Position numbers and translations under genes: made by a program
Assembly: GCA_964581385.1 (NCBI GenBank)
Contig: CAZOOK010000053.1
Coordinates: 1 to 26,632, forward strand
Direction: 5' to 3'
Source: CAZOOK01 sp964581385
Lineage (GTDB): Bacteria > Pseudomonadota > Gammaproteobacteria > Nevskiales > Nevskiaceae
DNA: 26,632 nucleotides
Shown here: one piece after another, positions 7,926-15,303 of the stretch
Position numbering within the stretch: position 1 is the first letter of the stretch
Layout of the letters: the number at the start of each line of letters is the position of its first letter
Notes under the pieces: model-generated
Database searches by the model: none
Told to the model about the DNA's origin: nothing
Seen by the model: the letters and a program-made list of their open reading frames with translations, nothing else

Positions 7926-9365
7926 ATGACCCGTCACCAGAAATTCATGCAGCAGATCATCAGTGGCGTGTTGTTCGTCGTCGTGCTCGGCATGCTCGGT
8001 TGGCTGTCGAATCGCTACAAAGCGGAGTTCGACTGGACCGCCGGCCACCGCAACACGCTGACCGACGCCAGCCGCAAGCAGCTCGACAGCATGCCGGGGC
8101 CGATCAAGTTCATCGCCTTCATGTATCCGGACTCGGAAACCCGCCGCGATGTCGATATGTGGGCGGAGCGCTATAAGCGCTCGAAATCGGATATCCAGAT
8201 CGAATACGTCAATCCGGCCGCGCATCCTGAGAAGGTGAAGGAATACAACATCGACTCCGCCGGTGAGATCGTCATCGAGTACCAGAGCCGCCGCGAGACC
8301 GTGCGCGCACTCAACGAGCGGGCCGTCACTGGAGCGCTACAACGTCTGGCCTATTCGGGCGATCGCTACGTCGTGTTCCTGGAAGGGCATGGCGAACGCT
8401 CAATCAATGGACACGGCGATAACGATTTCGACCAGTTCGCACAGGCGCTACGCGACAAAGGTCTGAAGGCGCAGGGCATCAACTTGATCGCGACGCCGCG
8501 TGTTCCTGACAACACCTCGGTGCTCATCATCGCGCGACCGATGAGCAAGCTGCTCGACGGCGAAGTGAAAATCATCAACGACTTTGTGCAGGAAGGCGGC
8601 AATCTGCTGTGGTTGTCCGATCCGGAAAGTCCGCCGATCGAAGGACTCGCGAAAGCGCTAGGCATCACCTGGCAACAAGGTTACGCGATTTTCCCGAACT
8701 ACCAGACGCTTGGCACCGGCAACCCGGCGATTTATCTGGCGACCTCGTATCCCGCGCAGAATCCGGTGACGCACGATCTCGATGAAGTCACTGCATTCCC
8801 GCTGGCCCATTCGCTGACGGCGGACGCGAACTCCGGCTGGCACGCGGAGCCGATGCTGCAGACGGATGCCAACGCCTGGCTGGAAACCGGAAAGATCGGC
8901 GACGAGGTTTCGTTCGATCCGAAATCCGGCGATGTTCCCGGTCCGCTGACGATCGGCATGACACTGACACGCGATGTGAAGGCACCGCCGGCGGAAGCAG
9001 CAAAAAGCCAAACCAAGCCGGTCGACGCGAAAGCCGCAGCCGGCGACGACAAAGCAGCGAAAAAGGACGAAGGCGCAAAGACGCCCGAACCGATCCATCA
9101 GCGCATGGCGCTGGTCGGTGACTCGGACTTCCTCGCCGATGCCAACCTCGGCGCCTTCGGCAATCGCCAGCTCGGTCTCAATCTCGTGCAGTGGCTGGCT
9201 TCGCGCGATACGCAGCTGAACGTGGACATTCCGACTGCTCCGGATACGTCGTTGTATATCACCGGTTGGGCGATGTATCTGATCGCGATCGGCTTCCTGT
9301 TCGCGTTGCCGGCGAGCCTGCTCGCATTCGGCGTGATCCGCTGGGTCATGCGTCGCCGCGCCTAG
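7926..9365 (+). CDS. GldG-family ABC-associated periplasmic protein
   Basis: This is a 479-residue protein from the ATG at 7926. The frame is open further upstream, but that extension overlaps the permease gene, and GAGGAG at 7914-7919 is correctly placed for 7926. An N-terminal membrane segment (about 12-30) and a C-terminal one (about 450-472, ending RRR) flank a large extracytoplasmic part with blocks resembling the GldG/ABC-type uncharacterised domain (VVFLEGHGERSINGHGDNDF, GGNLLWLSDPES). Around residues 355-395 lies a Lys/Ala/Asp/Glu-rich low-complexity linker, probably unstructured. It likely works with the ATPase and permease as an auxiliary subunit; the substrate is unknown. Confidence 0.88.
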   Translation: MTRHQKFMQQIISGVLFVVVLGMLGWLSNRYKAEFDWTAGHRNTLTDASRKQLDSMPGPIKFIAFMYPDSETRRDVDMWAERYKRSKSDIQIEYVNPAAHPEKVKEYNIDSAGEIVIEYQSRRETVRALNERAVTGALQRLAYSGDRYVVFLEGHGERSINGHGDNDFDQFAQALRDKGLKAQGINLIATPRVPDNTSVLIIARPMSKLLDGEVKIINDFVQEGGNLLWLSDPESPPIEGLAKALGITWQQGYAIFPNYQTLGTGNPAIYLATSYPAQNPVTHDLDEVTAFPLAHSLTADANSGWHAEPMLQTDANAWLETGKIGDEVSFDPKSGDVPGPLTIGMTLTRDVKAPPAEAAKSQTKPVDAKAAAGDDKAAKKDEGAKTPEPIHQRMALVGDSDFLADANLGAFGNRQLGLNLVQWLASRDTQLNVDIPTAPDTSLYITGWAMYLIAIGFLFALPASLLAFGVIRWVMRRRA

Positions 9366-9392
9366 AGACAAGCCCATTTCCGAGACTCAGAC

Positions 9393-10310
9393 ATGAAACG
9401 TACGCAGCTGAATATCGCGCTGGCGCTGGTCGCTGCTGGTCTCGGCGCCGCGGTGTTCTTCGGCCAGAAAAAGGAGGCGCCGAAAGGCGCACCACTGACG
9501 GCGCTGAACGCCGACGCGATCACTCATATCGCTATTACGCATCCGGGCAAAGCCGATATCCGCATCGAGAAGCACGGCAGCGAGTGGAAGCTGACGGCGC
9601 CCGTCACCGTCGATGCCGACACAATCGAAGTGAATTCCGTGCTGGCACTGGCCGGCGCCGAAGCCAAATCAACGCTCGATGCGGCGCAGATCGACAAGCC
9701 CAATCTCGGTCTCGAGCCGCCGCTGTACACGGTGACGCTGAACGATGTCGTGCTCGGCTTCGGCACAATCGAACCGCTGAAATATCTGCGCTACGTCGAG
9801 AACGGCAAGACCATCGCGCTCATCGACGATCCCAATGCGATGCCACTCGACGATGACTACTCGGATCTAGTGTCAAAGACGTTGCTGCCTGCCGGCGCCG
9901 AAATCGAGAAAATCGAGGTGCCGGGCCTCGTGGTTGCGCGCGCGACCGATGGCAAAGGATGGACGGCGTCGCCGGCTGAGGTCACCGTGGCGGCGGACAC
10001 ACTGCAGAAATTCGTCGATGGCTGGACTGGCGAACATTCGATGTGGAACCAGCTTGAAACCGGCACGCCGCAAGGCGATGCAATGACGATCACGCTGAAA
10101 GGCGGCACCACGCTGTCGTTTCTGATCGTCAGCCGCGATCCGCAATTCGTGCTCGAGCGCCCCGATATCAAAGTTCGCTACACCTTGCCGAAGGACGACG
10201 CGGCCAAATTGTTGAAGCTGTCGCTGCCGCAGAAACCTGCGGCCGGTGCGGCAACGGAAAAGCCGGCTCCGAAGGCCAAACTTCCCGCCGCGGCTCCGGC
10301 GAAGCCGTAG
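9393..10310 (+). CDS. DUF4340 domain protein
   Basis: This 305-residue protein has an N-terminal hydrophobic anchor (about 6-24, LNIALALVAAGLGAAVFFG) followed by repeated beta-rich segments such as DAITHIAITHPGKADIRIEKHGSEWKLTAPVTVDADTIEVNSVLALA. This is the DUF4340 pattern commonly found next to GldG-like genes. It should be an envelope protein facing the periplasm. It ends in a low-complexity Ala/Pro/Lys tail of about 25 residues (GAATEKPAPKAKLPAAAPAKP). The molecular function of the family is not established. It is 27 bp after the GldG-like gene and 12 bp before mutM, so it very probably belongs to the same transcript. Confidence 0.85.
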   Translation: MKRTQLNIALALVAAGLGAAVFFGQKKEAPKGAPLTALNADAITHIAITHPGKADIRIEKHGSEWKLTAPVTVDADTIEVNSVLALAGAEAKSTLDAAQIDKPNLGLEPPLYTVTLNDVVLGFGTIEPLKYLRYVENGKTIALIDDPNAMPLDDDYSDLVSKTLLPAGAEIEKIEVPGLVVARATDGKGWTASPAEVTVAADTLQKFVDGWTGEHSMWNQLETGTPQGDAMTITLKGGTTLSFLIVSRDPQFVLERPDIKVRYTLPKDDAAKLLKLSLPQKPAAGAATEKPAPKAKLPAAAPAKP

Positions 10311-10322
10311 TTCCGCCCCAAG

Positions 10323-11138
10323 GTGCCTGAACTTCCAGAAGTCGAGACGGTTCGGCGCGGCGTCGAGCCACATGTTGTCGGACGACGCGTCGAAAACGTC
10401 ATCGTGCGCGACGCGCGCCTGCGTTGGCCGGTGCCGCACAACTTTCCAGACTTCGTGCACGGGCGGACGATCCGCGGTGTTAGCCGCCGTGGCAAGTATC
10501 TGATCTTTGATCTGGGCGGCGATCGTTTCATCGTCCATCTCGGCATGTCGGGGCGCTTGTGCCTACTGGAGCGCGCCGAGCCGCCGCGCAAGCATGATCA
10601 CGTCGATCTGCAACTTGCGGGAGGCAAGTTGCTGCGCTTCCACGATCCGCGCCGCTTTGGCGCAATTCTGCCTTGGCCGTCGGCAGACGCCGAGCATGTT
10701 CTCCTTGCGAAGCTTGGGCCAGAGCCATTTTCGGTGGAGTTCTCGGGTGCCTATCTATTCGCGCGTTCGCGCGGACGCGCAGCACCGGTAAAGACCTTCA
10801 TCATGGATGGTGGCATTGTCGTCGGTGCCGGCAACATCTACGCGGCGGAAGCGTTGTATCGCGCAGGTCTGCGGCCGAATCGCGCCGCTGGGCACGTTAC
10901 GCGCGCGCAATATGACGCTCTGGCCACCGCAATCCGCGAGGTGCTCGCGATCGCGATCGAACGTGGGGGTACGACGTTGCGCGACTTCGCCGGCGCGCAA
11001 GGCGAAGCGGGTTATTTTCAACAGGAGTTGATGGTCTACGGCCGCGAAGGCGAGGCTTGCCGCTGCTGCGGCACCGCGATCCGCCGCGCGGTCATTGGCC
11101 AGCGGTCGAGTTGTTATTGCCCGAGCTGTCAGCGCTGA
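10323..11138 (+). CDS. mutM: Formamidopyrimidine-DNA glycosylase
   Basis: This 271-residue protein is Fpg/MutM, which excises 8-oxoguanine and formamidopyrimidines and cleaves the abasic site. The start codon is GTG at 10323; removal of Met exposes the catalytic Pro of PELPEVETVRRG. Other key elements are the Lys in RRGKYLIFDL, the helix-two-turn-helix segment FIMDGGIVVGAGNIYAAEALYRAGLRP, and the C-terminal zinc finger CRCC...CPSC. The length is standard. It is 12 bp behind the DUF4340 gene and probably relies on that operon for expression. Confidence 0.96.
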   Translation: MPELPEVETVRRGVEPHVVGRRVENVIVRDARLRWPVPHNFPDFVHGRTIRGVSRRGKYLIFDLGGDRFIVHLGMSGRLCLLERAEPPRKHDHVDLQLAGGKLLRFHDPRRFGAILPWPSADAEHVLLAKLGPEPFSVEFSGAYLFARSRGRAAPVKTFIMDGGIVVGAGNIYAAEALYRAGLRPNRAAGHVTRAQYDALATAIREVLAIAIERGGTTLRDFAGAQGEAGYFQQELMVYGREGEACRCCGTAIRRAVIGQRSSCYCPSCQR

Positions 11139-11260
11139 GGCCACGCGGATGCCAGTTCGGGCAGTCTGCGCATTACTGCATTCGCTGCGTGGGTTGTTGC
11201 GGGCTTCGCCTGCTTGCCGCAGTGGGGCTTTGAGAGGTTTCGTTCCGCCCCTGTTGGGCG

Positions 11261-11294
11261 GGTGACTTTCTTTGCGCGCGCAAAGAAAGTCACC
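11261..11294. repeat. 34-bp perfect palindrome
   Basis: The 17 bases GGTGACTTTCTTTGCGC are followed immediately by their exact reverse complement, with no spacer. This is in the left arm of the inverted-repeat element. It could form a cruciform or a strong RNA hairpin. Confidence 0.85.
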
Positions 11295-11516
11295 AAAGAA
11301 ACGCGCCCCCTGACTGCGCCGTCTCGCAAGAAGCACGCGAGCCGGTGCCCTGCGCTCCTCGGCCGAGGCGGCCTTCATCGACACGGCATCCCTGCCGTGA
11401 CGATGAAGGCTTCGGCTCCTGCCTCGCCCCGCGTCTACGCGCGGGCAAATTCCACCTCGTCCTGCGGTGCTCGGCGCAGTCCGAAGGGGGATTGGAAAAA
11501 GCAACAGCAACCGCAC

Positions 11517-11540
11517 AAAGCGGCGAATACGCCGCTTTGC
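11517..11540. repeat. Hairpin with 10-bp perfect stem
   Basis: CAAAGCGGCG (11517-11526), loop AATA, then CGCCGCTTTG (11531-11540). It lies near the middle of the inverted-repeat element. The bases that follow are T-rich (CTTTTGATTTTCGCTTTTG), so on the plus strand it could act as a rho-independent terminator, possibly for the mutM transcript. That role is inference. Confidence 0.55.
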
Positions 11541-11737
11541 TTTTGATTTTCGCTTTTGACGTTCGGGTCCCCTTGGGAGCGCTGAGCATCGCAGCGCGCG
11601 CAGGGGATGTGCGGGCATGGATGCCCGCCAAGCACCGTCACGGCAGGAAGCCGTGTCGGTGCGGTTCCCCGAGCACGCGAGAAGCGCAAGGAACCGTGCG
11701 TAGCACGGCGCGAACACGGGGCGTGCTTTCTCTTGGC

Positions 11738-11767
11738 TACTTCTCTTTGCACGAGCAAAGAGAAGTA
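11738..11767. repeat. Right-arm palindrome of the repeat element
   Basis: TACTTCTCTTTGC (11738-11750), loop ACGA, then GCAAAGAGAAGTA (11755-11767): a perfect 13-bp stem. It is the counterpart of the left-arm palindrome with a different core sequence, so the two arms kept pairing ability while changing bases. Confidence 0.75.
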
Positions 11768-11831
11768 CGCCCGCCCAACAGGGGCGGAATGAAAGACCTC
11801 AAAGCTCCACTACATTCAGCAGGCGAAGCCC

Positions 11832-12064
11832 CCAACTGGCCCACTCGGCTTCGCTATGCTTCAGCTCAGTCTACAAGCTTAAGGCGCATTTCTTATGCGT
11901 CTTGCAATTTCTCGAGGACCCAGAGCATGCAGAAAATCCTTAGAAATAGTACGCAGGGAGAAAACAAAGCACAGATTGCCGGCTTGAATAAAGAAATGCG
12001 GCAATAAATAGATAAATATCCAAAGATTGGTGAGTTGATGACCAGGGCGAAGTGTAAAACCGAA
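11832..12064. other. AT-richer non-coding stretch beside the repeat element
   Basis: No supportable gene lies here. The plus-strand frame running out of the repeat element to 12007 has no recognisable content. A hairpin is present at 11881-11903: AAGGCGCAT, loop TTCTT, ATGCGTCTT, with one G-U pair. The base composition from about 11920 on is visibly richer in A and T than the flanking genes. The hairpin could be a terminator for the minus-strand gene that ends at 12065, but it is far away (about 160 bp). Confidence 0.4.
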
Positions 12065-12382
12065 TCATTGCGTTATTGCATATATGGCGGCGCCGAATAA
12101 GAGGCCCACAAGGCTAAAAACAGACGCTTGAGCCGCACGCTCAGCCGCGTACAAAGATCGAGTTTTATATTTACCGCTAGGAAGCGCTCGAGCCCGATTA
12201 TAGAAAAGAGCGGCCAACGCCACCTGTATCGCAACTATAGGTATTGCTACCTTCGCGAGAGCTTCAAACTGAAGGTTTACGACAAAATACAGAAAGGCCA
12301 CAAAAAGAGAAAACCCACCACCGACCTCCAGTGCGAGGCGAACCCAGCGGAATATCGGCCACTCAAGGTGCATTGGTCTCAT
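12065..12382 (-). CDS. Orphan small membrane protein
   Basis: From the ATG at 12382 this would be a protein of 105 residues (MRPMHLEWPIFRWVRLALEV...); an in-frame TTG at 12391 adds three residues. I do not recognise it. It has three likely membrane helices (ALEVGGGFSLFVAFLYFVV, VAIPIVAIQVALAALFY and SVFSLVGLLFGAAIYAI) and a basic loop between the second and third (NRARALPSGKYKTRS). A good Shine-Dalgarno is not obvious. The gene stands alone in an AT-richer patch beside the inverted-repeat element, which would fit recent acquisition. The hydrophobic pattern and the conventional composition of the translation favour a real gene over a chance frame. Confidence 0.55.
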   Translation of the reverse strand: MRPMHLEWPIFRWVRLALEVGGGFSLFVAFLYFVVNLQFEALAKVAIPIVAIQVALAALFYNRARALPSGKYKTRSLYAAERAAQASVFSLVGLLFGAAIYAITQ

Positions 12383-12469
12383 GTTTGGCAAAGTGGTTCC
12401 GCTCTGAAGCGAATCTCAGCGCCTCTCTAACAACACGCATATGGATTCGTTCTTCAACCCGTCCAAAGC

Positions 12470-13501
12470 TCAATGCGTATGCCCATGATCCGCCCCACAT
12501 CCAGATACCCCATGCTCCACATCCGCACACCCACTCTGCTCAATCTGCACCGTCACATGATCCACTCCAAAGCGCTCACGTAACCGCAGCTGAATCGCAC
12601 GCAACGTCACATCGCGATCGGCGCCATCGCGCAACTCCGCATGCAACGTCATCATCGGCTTTTCGCCAGTCAGCGACCACACATGCACATGATGCACCCC
12701 GCAGACCGCGGGTACCGCCGCAGTCAGGTCCATGGCTACACCGTTGACGTCGAAGTCAGATGGCGCGCCTTCGAGCAAAACATGCGCAGAGTGACGCGTC
12801 ACATTCCATGCGCTGCGTAGGATCAGTATGGCGACGAAGGCGGACAGCAGTGGATCCACTGGCGTCCAATGCATGAACAGGATGACGACGGCGGCCGCGA
12901 TCGTCGCGGCGGAGCCGAGCACATCACCGATCACATGCAGCACGGCAGCGCGCAAATTCAGGTTCTGCTCGCCGTCGCGCAGGATAAGGAACGACCCGAG
13001 ATTGGCGGCCAGGCCGAATACGGCGGTGATCAGCATCGCTCGCGCGTGCACCGGTGCGGGCGCGATCAAACGTTGCACGGCTTCGGCGAGAATCCAGACG
13101 CTCAGTGCCAATAGCGCGATGCCGTTGACGAACGCCGCCAGCACTTCGTAGCGCTGGTGGCCGTATGAAAACGTGGTGCTCGGCGGCCGCCGGCTGGCGC
13201 GTAGCGCGAACACCGATAGGGCCAGTGCGCCAGCGTCGGCGAGCATATGGCCGGCGTCCGCATACAGCGCCAGTGATCCGGAGATCCAGCCGCCGACCAC
13301 TTCGACCAGCATGAAAGCCGTGGTGATCGCGAGTGCGATCGTCAGGCGGCGTTCGTTGGTGATGCCGTGCGAATGGTTGTGACCGGGCCCGTGCGAATGT
13401 TTGTGCGCACGCTTTGGCGAGTGATCGTGCCCACGGTCGTGATCGTGGTCACCGTGATCATGCGCGCCATGTTCGGAATGGCTGTGGGAAGCGGCACTCA
13501 C
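12470..13501 (-). CDS. Cation diffusion facilitator, Zn/Co/Cd exporter (CzcD/ZitB type)
   Basis: This 343-residue protein is a cation diffusion facilitator, an inner-membrane antiporter exporting Zn2+ and related metals. The first 46 residues are extremely His/Asp-rich and probably bind metal. Six membrane segments follow, with the HxxxD metal sites of the Zn-type subgroup in the second (H85 and D89, DAGHMLAD) and fifth (H189 and D193, HVIGD). A cytoplasmic C-terminal domain includes VHHVHVWSL, and the tail is again rich in His and Cys (CADVEHGVSGCGADHGHTH). The start is GTG at 13501. It is 27 bp downstream of the acuI-like gene on the same strand and may share its transcript. Confidence 0.94.
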   Translation of the reverse strand: MSAASHSHSEHGAHDHGDHDHDRGHDHSPKRAHKHSHGPGHNHSHGITNERRLTIALAITTAFMLVEVVGGWISGSLALYADAGHMLADAGALALSVFALRASRRPPSTTFSYGHQRYEVLAAFVNGIALLALSVWILAEAVQRLIAPAPVHARAMLITAVFGLAANLGSFLILRDGEQNLNLRAAVLHVIGDVLGSAATIAAAVVILFMHWTPVDPLLSAFVAILILRSAWNVTRHSAHVLLEGAPSDFDVNGVAMDLTAAVPAVCGVHHVHVWSLTGEKPMMTLHAELRDGADRDVTLRAIQLRLRERFGVDHVTVQIEQSGCADVEHGVSGCGADHGHTH

Positions 13502-13528
13502 ATTACGTGCTCTTAGTGTTAACAGGCA

Positions 13529-14530
13529 CTAACCGCCAGCAAGCCGCACGACGGTGCGTCCAGTGATCGTACCGGCGATCATTTCCTCGGCGACGCGCGG
13601 TACGTCTTCGAGCGCGATCACGCGCGGTGCGATCAGGGTGTCGAGCCCCTGCGGCTTCCAGTCCGACGCCAGCCGTTCCCACACGGCGAGCCGCCAGGCG
13701 CGCGGCGGTTCCACCGACCAGATGCCGAGCAGGCTGACGCCGCGCAGGATCAATGGAATTACCGTGGTGTTGAGCACTGGACTCTGCGCAAGGCCGATGC
13801 AGGCGATGTTGCCCCACGGACGCACGGTGCGCGTGAGATAGGTCAGCATGTCGCCGCCAAGGTTGTCGACCGCGCCGCCCCAGCGCGCAGATTCGAGCGG
13901 CTTGCCGCCCAAGTCGAGCGTGCCGCGATCGACGATCTCGTCGGCGCCGACATCGCGCAGGAATTTCTCCGCTTTCGCCGGTTTGCCGGTGATCGCGGCG
14001 ACGGTGAATTTTTCTTTCTTCAGCAACCGGATTGCAATTGCGCCGACGCCGCCGGTGGGACCGGTCACTGCGATCGGACCGAGCGCAGGCCTTTGGTTAT
14101 TTTCGAGCAGCCGCCGCATCGCGAGGCCAGCGGTGAAACCAGCGGTGCCGAGGGCCATGGCCTCAAACAGACTAAGGCCGGCGGGCAGTGGAACCAGTGC
14201 CGATCCCGGTACGCGTGCGAATTCCGCGAAACCGCCATCCATCACTTCGCCGACGTTACAGCCAGTGACCACGACCATGTCGCCAGACTTGTAGGCGGGG
14301 TCCTGGCTGCTTTCGACTACGCCCGAGAAATCGATGCCGGCCACGCGCGGATAGCTGCGCATGATCTTGCCTTTGCCGGTCACCGCGAGTGCGTCCTTGT
14401 AGTTGATCGATGAGTAGGCGACACGCACCACCACATCGCCGGCGCTGAGATCGTCAAGGCGGATGGTATCGATGCGCGCGGTCGTACTGCGATCCGCTTG
14501 ATGCACGCGCAGGGCTTTGAAATGATCCAT
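13529..14530 (-). CDS. acuI: Acryloyl-CoA reductase-type MDR oxidoreductase (AcuI/YhdH)
   Basis: This 333-residue protein starts at the ATG at 14530 (MDHFKALRVHQ); the frame is open 15 codons further up, but family length and N-terminus favour 14530. It is a medium-chain dehydrogenase/reductase of the YhdH/AcuI group. It shows the quinone-oxidoreductase-like YSSINYKDALAVTGKGK, VAGIDFSGVV and the NADPH-binding GPTGGVGAIAIRLL. The family reduces acryloyl-CoA to propionyl-CoA with NADPH, protecting against reactive acryloyl-CoA. No zinc-ligand pattern is seen, as expected for this subgroup. It is divergent from pdxH. Confidence 0.92.
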   Translation of the reverse strand: MDHFKALRVHQADRSTTARIDTIRLDDLSAGDVVVRVAYSSINYKDALAVTGKGKIMRSYPRVAGIDFSGVVESSQDPAYKSGDMVVVTGCNVGEVMDGGFAEFARVPGSALVPLPAGLSLFEAMALGTAGFTAGLAMRRLLENNQRPALGPIAVTGPTGGVGAIAIRLLKKEKFTVAAITGKPAKAEKFLRDVGADEIVDRGTLDLGGKPLESARWGGAVDNLGGDMLTYLTRTVRPWGNIACIGLAQSPVLNTTVIPLILRGVSLLGIWSVEPPRAWRLAVWERLASDWKPQGLDTLIAPRVIALEDVPRVAEEMIAGTITGRTVVRLAGG

Positions 14531-14653
14531 GGGAATAGTCCGCTCAATGGCGCCGGCAGGGGCCGATTGCGGCATTCTGCCAGCCTGTGGATTCCGCGTC
14601 AGCGTTTACTTGGAGCCCGGCGTCAAATACCGTGAGCGCCGCACCCCTGGTGA

Positions 14654-15298
14654 ATGGCAGCAGATCCTGATATCGACATGGCCCAATACACACTTAACCC
14701 GCCGCTCGGCGAAACAGACTTGCTGGCTGATCCGCTGGCGCAATTCGGGCGCTGGATGGCCGATGCCGAGCAGGCGCAGCTCGTCGAACCCACCGCGATG
14801 GCGTTGGCCACGGTCGATGCCGATGGGCGTCCATCCGTGCGCATCGTGTTGTTTAAGGGCTTTCATGACGGTGGTTTCACGTTCTACACCAACTATGAGT
14901 CGCGCAAGGGTGTCGCGCTGGCGGCGCGGCCGCTGGCGGCGGCAACGTTCTGGTGGGACAAGCTGGAGCGTCAGGTCCGGATCGAAGGGCGCGTCGAACG
15001 CGTGCCGGCGGAGTTATCCGATCGCTATTTCCATCTGCGGCCGCGCGGATCGCAGATCGGCGCATTCACCTCGCAGCAGAGCCGGCCGATTGCGCGGCGC
15101 GAGGAACTCGATGAACGCATTGGCGAAACCGAACGACGTTTTGCGCAGCAGGACGTGCCGTGCCCGCCGTATTGGGGCGGCTATCGCATCGTGCCGGACG
15201 CGATCGAGTTCTGGCAGGGGCGTCCGAATCGCGTGCATGACCGGTTCATGTACCGTCGCGAGCCGGCCGGATGGCATATCGAGCGGCTGGAGCCCTGA
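14654..15298 (+). CDS. pdxH: Pyridoxamine 5'-phosphate oxidase
   Basis: This 214-residue PdxH homologue oxidises pyridoxine 5'-phosphate and pyridoxamine 5'-phosphate to pyridoxal 5'-phosphate using FMN. Recognisable segments are PTAMALATVDADGRPSVRIVLFKG, FYTNYESRKG, FWWDKLERQVRIEG (FMN binding), SQIGAFTSQQS and the C-terminal RVHDRFMYRR...WHIERLEP. An alternative in-frame ATG at 14678 (MAQYTLNPPLG) would shorten the protein by eight residues; neither start has a strong Shine-Dalgarno. It is followed closely by the DUF985 gene. Confidence 0.95.
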   Translation: MAADPDIDMAQYTLNPPLGETDLLADPLAQFGRWMADAEQAQLVEPTAMALATVDADGRPSVRIVLFKGFHDGGFTFYTNYESRKGVALAARPLAAATFWWDKLERQVRIEGRVERVPAELSDRYFHLRPRGSQIGAFTSQQSRPIARREELDERIGETERRFAQQDVPCPPYWGGYRIVPDAIEFWQGRPNRVHDRFMYRREPAGWHIERLEP

Positions 15299-15303
15299 TG
15301 TAG

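Larger units (their letters stand above)
11201..11831. repeat. 631-bp inverted-repeat element of dispersed-repeat type
   Basis: Two arms, 11201-11309 and 11718-11831, are inverted copies of each other, roughly three quarters identical by eye. A perfect 20-bp block (TTCCGCCCCTGTTGGGCGGG at 11243-11262) is repeated inverted at 11770-11789. Each arm carries its own palindrome (11261-11294 and 11738-11767), and the middle holds further short hairpins. Open frames across it translate to strings such as VTFFARAKKVTK, which I recall as recurrent spurious hypothetical proteins in Xanthomonadales and related genomes. The block therefore looks like a dispersed, non-coding repeat family or a non-autonomous mobile element. 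No transposase or clear target-site duplication is visible. Confidence 0.7.

Noticed and set aside
6143..10310. Gliding motility machinery
   Set aside because: Only the ABC-type gldA/F/G-like genes are present. These occur widely in non-gliding proteobacteria, and none of the Bacteroidetes gldK-N or spr genes appear.
10755..11717. A 320-codon minus-strand open frame across mutM and the repeat element, with several others at 11290-11631 and 11345-12007
   Set aside because: They overlap mutM or the inverted-repeat element, have Arg/Ala/Ser-rich composition typical of shadow frames in GC-rich DNA, and lack domains. The shared peptide strings come from the repeat itself.
11832..12480. Possible integron gene cassette (orphan gene with attC site)
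   Set aside because: I looked for paired RYYYAAC and GTTRRRY core sites at the gene's ends. The only good matches (GCCCAAC, GTTGGGC) are in the repeat arms and about 500 bp apart, so they do not form an attC, and no integrase is present.
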